Shown: piece after piece, positions 1-7,916 of the stretch
Position numbering within the stretch: position 1 is the first letter of the stretch
Layout: every line of letters begins with the position of its first letter
Assembly: GCA_902783815.1 (NCBI GenBank)
Contig: CACZSM010000085.1
Span: 1-11,058 of the forward strand
Source of the DNA: an uncultured Ruminococcus sp.
Lineage (GTDB): Bacteria; Bacillota; Clostridia; Oscillospirales; Acutalibacteraceae
Direction: 5' to 3'
Length of the DNA: 11,058 bases
Translations under genes and position numbers: made by a program
The notes under the pieces: model-generated
Told to the model about the DNA's origin: nothing
Databases searched by the model: none
The model's input: the letters and a program-made list of their open reading frames with translations, nothing else

Positions 1-93
1 GGTCAGAGCGGAGCGAAGCGAGCGACTATCGCGAAATTGACAGCGGAGGCACTGCGCTGGGAGGAAAAAATAGTCTTTTATTTTTTTAAATAA
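1..93. other. GC-rich stretch of uncertain nature at left edge
   Basis: The first 60 bases are about 63% G+C (38 of 60 counted) and are built from repeated GAGCG/AGCG units followed by a TCGCGA palindrome and a short dyad (CAGCG at 41-45, CGCTG at 55-59). The next 30 bases are very AT-rich. Frames 1 and 3 stay open until stops at about 91-93, but both would end in a Phe-rich tail read from the T-run, which looks like non-coding sequence. It could be the tail of an upstream gene, a degenerate terminator or a dispersed intergenic repeat; I cannot decide from this window. Confidence 0.35.
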
Positions 94-104
94 TGTGGTA
101 TAAT
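76..104 (+). promoter_or_regulatory. Candidate promoter of the aroA operon
   Basis: A perfect -10 hexamer TATAAT lies at 99-104, preceded by TGG at 96-98, which makes it an extended -10 element. At 17-nt spacing the -35 position (76-81) reads TTTTAT, a poor match that the extended -10 may compensate for. Transcription would start near 111, giving a leader of roughly 28 nt that contains the ribosome binding site AAAGGA (123-128). There is no room for an attenuator or T-box between this promoter and aroA. Confidence 0.6.
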
Positions 105-138
105 TATTTGTAATTCGGTTTAAAAGGATGTTTTAATT

Positions 139-1413
139 ATGCACAGCGTAAAAATATCACCTTCTGTTCTGCATGGAGAAATAAGTCTTCCGGCATCGAA
201 AAGCGCTGTTCACAGAGCAGTTATCTGTGCCGCGCTTGCAGAGGGTAAAAGTAGGATATATGGTGTAGCGGAGCTTTCAAACGATATCAGGGCAACAATT
301 GAATGTATGAAAGCTCTCGGAGCAAGCGCAGAATATAACGGCGCTTCAATAACAGTTGACGGCAAAGGTGTTTTCACTAAGGAAAATGTTACCCTTGACT
401 GCGGCGAAAGCGGCTCTACACTGAGGTTTATAATACCCGTAGCAGCTGCCGGCGGTATTTCCGCTGAATTCGTAGGACATGGCAAACTGCCGGAAAGACC
501 AATAGGAGTATATACAGACTGCCTCCCTGGAAATGGTGTTGCCTGCCAGACTGCCGGAGGTCTGCCTTTCAGGATAAGCGGAAAGCTACACAGCGGAATA
601 TATGAAATACCAGGAAATATCAGTTCACAGTTTATTACGGGTCTGCTCCTTGCGCTGCCGCTTTGCAGCGGAGACAGCAGTATCATACTGACAACTCCAT
701 TACAGTCTGTAGGATATGTGCAGATGACTACGGATATAATGGCACAATTCGGCGTAAATGTTCAGCAGACCGGGAACGGATGGTTCATAAAAGGCAATCA
801 GCGCTATAAGCCATGCAGCAGATATTATGCGGAAGGAGACTGGTCGCAGGCGGCGTTTTTCATGACAGCTGCCGCGCTCGGCGGAGAAATAACAATAAAT
901 AATCTTGATATTGATTCTGCTCAGGGGGATAAAGCGTGTGTAGAAATATACCGCAGATTTGGCGCAGATGTTTATACTGGTAATGGTATTGTAAGAGTAA
1001 AGGCTGATAAACTCAGAGGAATAAATGTAGATGCAAGGGATATACCCGATCTTGTTCCGGCTATTGCGGCAGCGGCAGCATTTGCAGAGGGAAAAACGGT
1101 CATCAGCGGAGCGGAAAGAGTACGGCTGAAGGAATGTGACAGGCTTGCAGCAATGTGTAAAGAGCTTTCTGCGCTTGGAGCAGATATCGAGGAAACTCCG
1201 GACGGACTTGTAATATTCGGAAAAAATACAATAAAAGGTGGTTTTGCAAAGGGTCATAATGACCATAGGGTAGTAATGGCACTTGCAAGCATCGCGGCAG
1301 GTTCTGAAGGAGATATAGTGATAAGTGATATGGAAAGCGTTGGAAAATCCTATCCGATGTTTTTCGAGGAATACAAAAGACTTGGAGGTAAGGCGGATGT
1401 CATCATGGGGTAA
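139..1413 (+). CDS. aroA: 3-phosphoshikimate 1-carboxyvinyltransferase (EPSP synthase)
   Basis: This cytoplasmic enzyme of the shikimate pathway transfers the enolpyruvyl group of PEP to shikimate 3-phosphate, giving EPSP. The 424-residue product has the usual family length and motifs: LPASKS near residues 17-22 with R26 (substrate and phosphate binding), CGESGSTLR (88-96), LPERP (117-121), SSQF (162-165), DIPDL (301-305) with D304 as the likely catalytic Asp, a K-E-C-D-R segment (331-335), NDHR (374-377) and GKSYP (402-406). The start at 139 follows AAAGGA (123-128) with a 10-nt gap; an ATG at 128 hits a stop after two codons. The gene leads an aro operon, and its last 17 bases overlap the start of aroC, which suggests translational coupling. 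Identification is very secure. Confidence 0.97.
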   Translation: MHSVKISPSVLHGEISLPASKSAVHRAVICAALAEGKSRIYGVAELSNDIRATIECMKALGASAEYNGASITVDGKGVFTKENVTLDCGESGSTLRFIIPVAAAGGISAEFVGHGKLPERPIGVYTDCLPGNGVACQTAGGLPFRISGKLHSGIYEIPGNISSQFITGLLLALPLCSGDSSIILTTPLQSVGYVQMTTDIMAQFGVNVQQTGNGWFIKGNQRYKPCSRYYAEGDWSQAAFFMTAAALGGEITINNLDIDSAQGDKACVEIYRRFGADVYTGNGIVRVKADKLRGINVDARDIPDLVPAIAAAAAFAEGKTVISGAERVRLKECDRLAAMCKELSALGADIEETPDGLVIFGKNTIKGGFAKGHNDHRVVMALASIAAGSEGDIVISDMESVGKSYPMFFEEYKRLGGKADVIMG

Positions 1414-2479
1414 TGCGGTAAAGATATCAGTATTCGGAGAAAGTCACGGAAATGGCATAGGCGTAGTAATAGACGGTCTGCCGTCCGGAGAGAGCATTGA
1501 TATGGACGCTGTATATATGCAGATGTCAAGAAGAGCGCCCGGAAAGGATAAAACAGCTACTCCGAGACTTGAAAAGGATATCCCGGAGGTAATGTCCGGT
1601 ATGCTCGATGGAAAAACTACAGGGGCACCGCTTTGCGCTGTGATACGCAATACTAATACCCGTTCGGCAGATTACAGCAGTGTTCTTTCGTGTCCGAGAC
1701 CGGGTCATGCTGATTATACCGGATATGTACGCTACAACGGGTATAATGATATCAGAGGCGGCGGACATTTTTCCGGAAGACTTACTGCGCCTGTTGTATT
1801 CGCCGGAGCAGTATGCAGACAGATACTTGAAAAACATGGCATACATATTGCAGCGCATATTGCATCAATAGGAAATATATCTGACGAGCTTTTCGATCCT
1901 GTAAAAATACCTCAGGAGCTTATGGACAGGCTGACAGCTTCTACCTTTAGTCTGATAGACCCGTCAAAGGAAGCACCTATGCGTGAGCTTGTAGAGGAAT
2001 GTCGGAAGGCTCAGGACAGTATAGGCGGAACAGTTGAATGTGCAGTCACAGGAGTACCTGCAGGTTTAGGAAGTCCTATGTTTGATGGTATAGAAAACAT
2101 TATTTCTTCAATAGTATTCGGAATACCGGCTGTAAAGGGCATAGAGTTCGGCGCAGGCTTCAAAGCCGCTGCAATGCGAGGCAGTGAAAATAATGACGAG
2201 TTTTACTACGATGGTACGGATATTCGTACAAGAACAAATAATCACGGCGGCATACTTGGAGGAATAAGCTCAGGGATGCCAATAATATTCCGGGCAGCAA
2301 TAAAGCCTACACCGTCAATATCAAGAGAGCAGAATACGGTTGATATGCAGACCGGAACAAATACTAAACTGGTAATACATGGCAGACACGATCCTTGTAT
2401 CGTACCGAGAGCAGTTCCTGCGATAGAAGCAGCGGCAGCAGTTGCGCTAATAAATATCTATCGGCAGTTTACAGTATAA
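1397..2479 (+). CDS. aroC: Chorismate synthase
   Basis: AroC removes phosphate from EPSP by a 1,4-anti elimination that needs reduced FMN and yields chorismate, the branch point for aromatic compounds. The 360-residue product has the family length. It begins M-S-S-W-G-N and shows GESHG (14-18, with the conserved H17), RRAPG (45-49), RPGHADYT (101-108), RGGGHFSGR (120-128) and a C-terminal RHDP segment followed by an Ala-rich helix. The reading frame is open further upstream to 1325, but the ATG at 1397 has an ideal GGAGGT site (1384-1389) 7 nt upstream and matches the family N-terminus, so I choose it. The gene overlaps the aroA end by 17 nt and is followed after 20 nt by pheA, so substrate and product enzymes are made together. 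Confidence 0.97.
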   Translation: MSSWGNAVKISVFGESHGNGIGVVIDGLPSGESIDMDAVYMQMSRRAPGKDKTATPRLEKDIPEVMSGMLDGKTTGAPLCAVIRNTNTRSADYSSVLSCPRPGHADYTGYVRYNGYNDIRGGGHFSGRLTAPVVFAGAVCRQILEKHGIHIAAHIASIGNISDELFDPVKIPQELMDRLTASTFSLIDPSKEAPMRELVEECRKAQDSIGGTVECAVTGVPAGLGSPMFDGIENIISSIVFGIPAVKGIEFGAGFKAAAMRGSENNDEFYYDGTDIRTRTNNHGGILGGISSGMPIIFRAAIKPTPSISREQNTVDMQTGTNTKLVIHGRHDPCIVPRAVPAIEAAAAVALINIYRQFTV

Positions 2480-2499
2480 AAAAACATGAAGGTGAAAAA

Positions 2500-3645
2500 A
2501 TGGAATTAAAGGACATAAGAATTGAAATTGACGAGATAGATAAGCAGATGACAGAGCTTTTCAAAAGGCGTATGGACTGCTCACGAAAAGTCGCAGAATG
2601 TAAGATCGAAAACAGTCTTACGGTACTCAATACTGAAAGAGAACTGGCTGTACTTGATAAAGTAGAGAAGAACTCCCAGCCATACGGAGCAAGTGCAAGG
2701 CTGATGTATTCTACGATAATGGAGCTTAGCCGCGCTTTGCAGCATGATATGGCAGGAAGCGGAGCAAAACTTAAGAATGTAATAATGACTGCGGAAAGCG
2801 TTGTTCCGTTTGAATCCGAAAAGATCAGGGTCGCCTGCTTTGGCGCAGAGGGCGCGTATTCACATAAGGCTGCAATGACTATTTTCCCTAATTCGTTACC
2901 ACGGTTCTATTCTCCGTTCAAAGAGGTTTTCAGTGCTGTGCAGAATGGTCAGGCTGATTTTGGTATTATACCGATCGAAAACAGCTCAGCAGGTTCTGTA
3001 ACAGCCGTTTACGACCTTATGCTGAAATACCGTTTCTATATTGCCGCTGCAGCAGATATTCCTGTAAGGCACTGTCTAGCGGCAAAAAAGGATACGAAAC
3101 CAGAGGATATCAGGAGGATCTATTCACATGAACAGGCACTTCTGCAATGCTCGGATTTTCTCGGATGCCGCAGTAATATTGAGGTAAAAGCATATATCAG
3201 TACGGCTCAGGCTGCAAAAATGGTATCGGAGAGCGATGAAACAGGCATTGCCGCCATCTGCTCGGAGGATGCTGCGAAAAAATACGGTCTTGAGGTACTG
3301 CAAAGAGGCTTCCAGAATGATCCGGATAACTGTACAAGATTCATTGTTATTTCAAAGAAATTGTATATAACTGATTCTGCGGATAAGATCAGCCTATGCT
3401 TTGCTCTCCCCCATGTAACGGGATCGCTTTACAGTATATTGTGCAGATTTGCCGCACATGGACTTAACCTTACAAAAATAGAATCAAGACCAATAAACGG
3501 AAGAGGTTTTGAGTATTTCTTTTATCTTGATTTTACGGGCAGTACATCAGAGTCCGGAACAAGAGATCTGCTTTGCGCATTATCCGAGGAGATCACCGAT
3601 TTTTCTTTTCTTGGAAACTATCGTGAATTTACGGAAGGAGAATGA
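2500..3645 (+). CDS. pheA: Bifunctional chorismate mutase / prephenate dehydratase (P-protein)
   Basis: PheA converts chorismate to prephenate and then to phenylpyruvate, the precursor of phenylalanine. The 381 residues contain three parts. An AroQ-type chorismate mutase helix domain (about 1-90) has R7, R24, K35 and R47-E48. A prephenate dehydratase domain (about 108-285) has GAEGAYSH (115-122), IPIENSSAGSV (157-167), SHEQAL (209-214) and the catalytic TRF (279-281). A C-terminal ACT domain (about 296-375) has the ESRP motif (328-331), which in this family goes with feedback inhibition by phenylalanine. In the mutase domain the Asp usually found three residues before the R-E pair is Asn (N44). 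The start at 2500 has GAAGGTG (2488-2494) 5 nt upstream; the frame is open to 2395 but that would overlap aroC heavily. The last four bases form an ATGA overlap with the first possible start of the next gene. Confidence 0.96.
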   Translation: MELKDIRIEIDEIDKQMTELFKRRMDCSRKVAECKIENSLTVLNTERELAVLDKVEKNSQPYGASARLMYSTIMELSRALQHDMAGSGAKLKNVIMTAESVVPFESEKIRVACFGAEGAYSHKAAMTIFPNSLPRFYSPFKEVFSAVQNGQADFGIIPIENSSAGSVTAVYDLMLKYRFYIAAAADIPVRHCLAAKKDTKPEDIRRIYSHEQALLQCSDFLGCRSNIEVKAYISTAQAAKMVSESDETGIAAICSEDAAKKYGLEVLQRGFQNDPDNCTRFIVISKKLYITDSADKISLCFALPHVTGSLYSILCRFAAHGLNLTKIESRPINGRGFEYFFYLDFTGSTSESGTRDLLCALSEEITDFSFLGNYREFTEGE

Positions 3646-3650
3646 CATTT

Positions 3651-5450
3651 ATGCTGACATTCTTACGGGAACTGAAAAAAAAGAAGTGGTTTTTTCCTGT
3701 AATGCTTGCGGCTGTTATCGTTTTGCAGATGATATTCATACTGTTCTGCTATGTCAATGATAAATTACAGTATCACTGCGATGAGATATACAGTTTCGGA
3801 CTTTCAAACAGCTTTTTTGAACCATATCTTGAACGGAAGGATGTATATTCAGATGCAGATTCAAAAATGGAGGAATGGATATCCGGAAAGGAATTCCACG
3901 ACTACCTTGCAGTAAATGATGGTGAGCAGTTCAGATATGATTCCGTATGGTACGATCAGGAAAAGGACAGGCATCCCCCACTGTTTTATGCTACACTGCA
4001 TACGGTATGCTCATTTTTCCCGGAGAATTTTTCATTTCTTTATGGGTTCATTCCTAATCTTGTGTATTTTGTAGTGACGATGATATTCCTGTATCTTCTG
4101 ACGAAACGGCTGTTCGGCTCGGAATTCCGAGCGCTTATGTTTTGCCTCATGTGCGGCTTTACGCCTACGATCGTTACAAACACTCTTTTTATAAGAATGT
4201 ACTGTCCTCTTGTCATGTGGACAATCATACTGTATTATCTGCATACAGTCCTTATACAGTCAGATAGGAAAAATGCCCTGCCGTACCTCATAGCAATAAT
4301 ATTCGCTACAGCCCTGGGAATACTTACACAGTATCTGTTCATATTCCCGACATTCATAATAGCAGTATGCTTCTGCATAAGATACCTTATGAACAAGGAT
4401 ATCGGAAGATTTTTTTCATACGGCATATCAATGCTGTCAGGAGTAGCCTTTGCATTTGCAGTATTCCCTACAGCGGCAATACATCTTTTCTCAGAGGGAG
4501 ATAATGCCCAGAAACTCAGATTTTCCGAGCAGATCATCATGTCCATACGATATATTATGGATTCAACATTCAGACTCCCTTTGAATGGCGTGGAATGGTA
4601 TCTTAAAATGCTGGCGATAGGACTTATAATCGCAGCTGTAATAGTTCTCCCTATAGCTTTACTTTTCAGAGATAAGACAAAAATACTGCTCAGAGATACA
4701 TCTGAAAGCATCAGACGCAGATTTTCTAAAGAATACAAAAAAGAAAAAAAGCCCCTTGTCATACATTATGATCCCGTTAGGACTGCAATGTTTTTATCCG
4801 TTATCGGAGTTACATTGATAGTGTCCTATACAGCTCCGTTCATTCTTGGATTTATTGAGAGATATCTGTTCATAATATGTCCGTTCATTATTATCCTTGT
4901 TTTTGATCTTGTCTGCAGGATATTCAAAGGAAAGAAGTATCGTATTTTTTCGGCATCCATGATAGCCCTGTTTGCTTTGTTCGTTGCTGCAAGCTGTGTA
5001 TTCAACCGGTCGATAAACACACTCTGGAATTATCAGGACAATATTGATATCAGGGAATTGTATAATGGGAATAATGTAGTATATGTAGCTGATGAAGAAG
5101 ACTTTAATATTCCGCTGTCGTCATTCTCATATGAGCTTTGTACGGCTGACAATGTATTTGTTACCAACTTTTTTAAAGAAGAAGATGACCTCGATAAAAT
5201 TGCATCCTTTGAACCTGAAAAACCAATGTATCTTATGATATCCGTATTGGGCTATTACAATTTTGATACGGACGATAAGGGCGATCATCTTACTATTACA
5301 GATTATGTTGATGATAAACCTGTAAAGACCGTCATATATATGGATGATTACCTCGAAAAATACAGGAATCACGGTTTTAACAGCAATATAGAAAAAATCG
5401 GTCGGTTTGCTTTTGTAAAGGGACAGTTTGTTATATACAGGATAAGATAA
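3651..5450 (+). CDS. GT39-like polytopic membrane glycosyltransferase
   Basis: About 599 residues with roughly eleven hydrophobic segments (near 14-35, 129-150, 160-177, 184-200, 210-227, 229-247, 255-280, 318-340, 379-400, 404-424 and 432-450), a basic loop at 341-370 and a soluble C-terminal part of about 150 residues. The layout resembles GT-C fold transferases of the PMT/ArnT (GT39/GT83) group: a D-E pair in the first large outer loop (about 44-45), an HPPLFY segment (about 108-113) and ERYLF...P before a late membrane helix. Such enzymes move a sugar from a polyprenyl-phosphate donor to an acceptor on the outer face. Donor and acceptor cannot be read from the sequence. I prefer the ATG at 3651 because AAGGAG (3635-3640) sits 10 nt upstream; the ATG at 3642 overlaps the pheA stop as ATGA but is only 1 nt from that site. 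Family confidence is moderate to good; the specific function is unknown. Confidence 0.8.
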   Translation: MLTFLRELKKKKWFFPVMLAAVIVLQMIFILFCYVNDKLQYHCDEIYSFGLSNSFFEPYLERKDVYSDADSKMEEWISGKEFHDYLAVNDGEQFRYDSVWYDQEKDRHPPLFYATLHTVCSFFPENFSFLYGFIPNLVYFVVTMIFLYLLTKRLFGSEFRALMFCLMCGFTPTIVTNTLFIRMYCPLVMWTIILYYLHTVLIQSDRKNALPYLIAIIFATALGILTQYLFIFPTFIIAVCFCIRYLMNKDIGRFFSYGISMLSGVAFAFAVFPTAAIHLFSEGDNAQKLRFSEQIIMSIRYIMDSTFRLPLNGVEWYLKMLAIGLIIAAVIVLPIALLFRDKTKILLRDTSESIRRRFSKEYKKEKKPLVIHYDPVRTAMFLSVIGVTLIVSYTAPFILGFIERYLFIICPFIIILVFDLVCRIFKGKKYRIFSASMIALFALFVAASCVFNRSINTLWNYQDNIDIRELYNGNNVVYVADEEDFNIPLSSFSYELCTADNVFVTNFFKEEDDLDKIASFEPEKPMYLMISVLGYYNFDTDDKGDHLTITDYVDDKPVKTVIYMDDYLEKYRNHGFNSNIEKIGRFAFVKGQFVIYRIR

Positions 5451-5462
5451 GGAGGAAAAGGA

Positions 5463-6734
5463 ATGTTTGTAGATACAGCGAAAATATATATAAAAGCCGG
5501 CGACGGCGGTGACGGCGCGGTTACATTCCACAGGGAAAAATATGTCGCATCCGGCGGTCCGGACGGCGGTGACGGCGGAAGAGGCGGCAATATAGTCTTT
5601 GTTGCGGATGATAACCTGTCAACACTTGCCGATTTCCGCTATAAACGCAAATATGTCGCTCAGAAAGGCGAAAACGGCAGGGGCGGAAGATGCAGCGGCA
5701 AAAAAGCTGAGGATCTTGTTATTAAAGTACCGAGGGGAACTATTATCCGCGAAGCGGAAAGCGGAAGGATCATGGCGGATATCTCGGACAGCGAACCTGT
5801 TGTCGTAGCCAAAGGCGGCAAGGGCGGCTGGGGCAATACTCATTTTGCAACTCCGACCCGTCAGACACCGAGATTCTCTAAGCCCGGTCAGCCCGGTGAG
5901 GAATTTGAAGTAAAACTGGAGCTTAAACTGCTTGCAGATGTAGGCATAGTCGGCTTCCCGAATGTAGGCAAGTCAACTCTTATATCCGTGGTAAGCGAGG
6001 CAAAGCCTATAATAGCAAATTATCATTTCACAACAATAACTCCTGTGTTGGGCGTTGTACGAATGGGACCGGAATCCTCATTTGTAATGGCGGATATTCC
6101 AGGTCTTATCGAGGGCGCAGGAGACGGCGTAGGACTTGGACATCAGTTCCTGCGTCATGTTGAAAGATGCAGGATGCTTGTTCATGTTGTGGATGTTTCC
6201 GGTAGTGAGGGCAGAGATCCGAAGGAGGATTTCCGTATAATTAATGAGGAACTTGCAAAATTTGACCCGGAGCTTGCAAAGCGTCCTATGATCGTGGCTG
6301 GAAATAAGTGTGATCTTACCGACGATGAAACTGTAGAGGAATTCCGCAGCTTTATTGAAGGTCAGGGTTATAAATTCTTTCCGATAATGGCAGCTATTGC
6401 CTATGAGGTAAAACCTCTGCTGAATGAGATTCAGGAGCAGCTTTCAAAACTGCCGCCTGTTGTAAGATATGAGCCTGAACCTGTACCTGTACTTAGTGAA
6501 GGCGAGATCGGCAGACAGGAGGTAAAAGTAACAAATCACGGAGGAGTATATTTTGTGGAAGCAGACTGGCTGCTGAGGGTTCTGAGAATGATCGACTTCT
6601 CTGATACGGATTCAATGCAGTATTTCCAGCGTGTTCTGATAAGCTCAGGAGTGATAGATGCACTGAAACAATCTGGAATACAGGAAGGTGATATTGTCAG
6701 CCTGTATGATTTTGAATTTGAATTTGTTGAATAA
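5463..6734 (+). CDS. obgE: GTPase ObgE/CgtA
   Basis: Obg is an essential cytoplasmic GTPase that binds the 50S subunit and takes part in late ribosome assembly and stress or growth control. The 423 residues show all three domains: the glycine-rich Obg fold (1-158, with repeated GGDGG and GGRGG stretches), the G domain (about 159-330) and the C-terminal OCT domain (about 345-423) found in many Firmicute members. G motifs visible are GFPNVGKS (164-171), the switch I FTTITP (189-194), DIPGLIEGA (211-219) and NKCD (281-284). The G5 motif, normally S-A, reads M-A (309-310), which is unusual. GGAGG (5451-5455) lies 7 nt before the ATG and starts directly after the stop of the glycosyltransferase gene, so the two genes are probably co-transcribed. 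Confidence 0.97.
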   Translation: MFVDTAKIYIKAGDGGDGAVTFHREKYVASGGPDGGDGGRGGNIVFVADDNLSTLADFRYKRKYVAQKGENGRGGRCSGKKAEDLVIKVPRGTIIREAESGRIMADISDSEPVVVAKGGKGGWGNTHFATPTRQTPRFSKPGQPGEEFEVKLELKLLADVGIVGFPNVGKSTLISVVSEAKPIIANYHFTTITPVLGVVRMGPESSFVMADIPGLIEGAGDGVGLGHQFLRHVERCRMLVHVVDVSGSEGRDPKEDFRIINEELAKFDPELAKRPMIVAGNKCDLTDDETVEEFRSFIEGQGYKFFPIMAAIAYEVKPLLNEIQEQLSKLPPVVRYEPEPVPVLSEGEIGRQEVKVTNHGGVYFVEADWLLRVLRMIDFSDTDSMQYFQRVLISSGVIDALKQSGIQEGDIVSLYDFEFEFVE

Positions 6735-6748
6735 CGGAGGTATGCTCT

Positions 6749-7135
6749 ATGCCGGTACTTACCGGAAAGGATTGTGACCCGTCACAGCTGAATATGCTTG
6801 CGCTTGCATTTGTAGGCGACAGCGTTTATGATCTGTTTGTCCGTGAAATGCTTGTATGCAGGGACAACAAACCTGTACGGACACTTAATTCAGAAAAGGT
6901 TGCATTGGTAAGATGTCAGGCGCAGGCGCAGACAGCAAAAATGATAGAACCACTGCTTACAGAGGAAGAAGCGGATATTCTCAGAAGAGGGCGGAATGCT
7001 CATGTACAGAAAGCACCTAAAAGCGCCACTATTGCTGAATACCATGCTGCAACAGCTCTTGAATGTCTTGTAGGGTATCTGTATCTTTCAGGCAGATACG
7101 AAAGGATCAGGGAGCTCTTAGCTGATGTACAATAA
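6749..7135 (+). CDS. mrnC: Mini-ribonuclease III
   Basis: The 128-residue product has the size and motifs of Mini-III, a dimeric RNase III-type nuclease that lacks the double-stranded RNA-binding domain and, in Bacillus, trims both ends of 23S rRNA. The RNase III signature is seen in LAFVGDSVYDL (19-29), where D24 is the likely catalytic acid. RRGRNA (79-84) and YHAATALECLVGYLYL (98-113), with E105 as a likely metal ligand, are also typical. CGGAGG (6735-6740) sits 8 nt before the ATG. The gene starts 14 nt after obgE, so two 50S maturation factors are neighbours, which fits a common role. Length and motifs appear intact. Confidence 0.93.
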   Translation: MPVLTGKDCDPSQLNMLALAFVGDSVYDLFVREMLVCRDNKPVRTLNSEKVALVRCQAQAQTAKMIEPLLTEEEADILRRGRNAHVQKAPKSATIAEYHAATALECLVGYLYLSGRYERIRELLADVQ

Positions 7136-7155
7136 TAAGCGTGGAGTGTGGAGAT

Positions 7156-7899
7156 ATGAAAAAAAGAAAAAAAACTATTTTTACAGTCATTGCCGTACTG
7201 CTTGTACTGGTGATCGGAACAGGCGCTGTTTTATGCTCTTTAGCTCTCAAAGATAATGAACAGTCTCTTTACACCCTGAGCAGTACCGATGACGGATTTC
7301 TTAAAACACTGCTGAAAGGCGCAGCATTCGGCAGAGAATTTACAGTCAGTGAAACTGAATTCAATACCTATATAAATAAAAAGTATTGCCACAGTCCTGA
7401 TGAACGGGAAAAGGGAATAGACCATATACGGATATATTTTCATAAGGATGTCCCCAGTGAGATTTATGCCCACTTCTTTGACGGCAATATCCGCTTTTCA
7501 GCTTATGCAAAGGTCAGCTTTCACCTTGATACCCTTACCAATATTATGATACTGACATTTACTGATGTCCGTATCGGTCAGCTGCCAATAAGCAACTATA
7601 CTGCCGGAAAACTGCTTGAAACAATATTTTCCAAGAGCAGTATAGTAACTACAGAAAGAAATACGGCATCAGTAGAAGCAAAATATACCTATGAACTTAA
7701 AAATGCAGCAATAGATATGACATTGCTTGATTTTGTACCGGATGAAGGCGGAATAATATGCCGTACAAACAGCCTTACTGCGGAAGCATGGAAATCATTG
7801 GTATCGTATCTGCGTTCTGATGAGGGCAAGGAAAAGCTGAGGGATATTTATGACGGTATAAAAGATAAACTGCATAATATCATTTTCGGTAATAATTAA
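7156..7899 (+). CDS. Membrane-anchored extracytoplasmic protein of unknown function (weakly YpmS/DUF2140-like)
   Basis: The 247-residue product begins with a lysine-rich start (KKRKK) and one hydrophobic segment (about 8-30), followed by a soluble domain that should lie outside the membrane. The Cys near residue 27 is not in a good lipobox, so I read this as an uncleaved or ordinarily cleaved signal rather than a lipoprotein. The domain has alternating beta-like stretches and phrases such as FTVSETEFNTYI (62-73) and DVRIGQLPIS (137-146). These recall the YpmS (DUF2140) group of small anchored proteins, but I cannot confirm the match. The frame is open from a GTG at 7141, but the ATG at 7156 with GTGGAG 9 nt upstream fits better. 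It lies 20 nt after mrnC and 17 nt before the cardiolipin synthase gene, so a link to the envelope is plausible but unproven. Confidence 0.75.
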   Translation: MKKRKKTIFTVIAVLLVLVIGTGAVLCSLALKDNEQSLYTLSSTDDGFLKTLLKGAAFGREFTVSETEFNTYINKKYCHSPDEREKGIDHIRIYFHKDVPSEIYAHFFDGNIRFSAYAKVSFHLDTLTNIMILTFTDVRIGQLPISNYTAGKLLETIFSKSSIVTTERNTASVEAKYTYELKNAAIDMTLLDFVPDEGGIICRTNSLTAEAWKSLVSYLRSDEGKEKLRDIYDGIKDKLHNIIFGNN

Positions 7900-7916
7900 A
7901 GAAAAGGAATGGTAAA

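Noticed and set aside
37..42. Perfect TTGACA hexamer as a -35 for aroA
   Set aside because: At normal spacing the -10 position (60-65) reads GGAGGA-like sequence, not a -10. The TATAAT at 99-104 is too far away.
210..1266. Open frames on the - strand across aroA
   Set aside because: They lie fully inside a well-supported gene, lack convincing ribosome binding sites and resemble no known family; they are by-products of aroA codon use.
1325..1396. Upstream extension of aroC
   Set aside because: It would place about 24 non-homologous residues before the conserved chorismate synthase N-terminus and overlap aroA further; the GGAGGT site favours 1397.
2395..2499. Upstream extension of pheA
   Set aside because: It would read through the end of aroC in another frame and has no family similarity; the mutase domain begins at 2500.
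4235..4762. Long - strand open frame inside the membrane protein gene
   Set aside because: It is antisense to a gene with clear membrane topology and family motifs, with no independent support.
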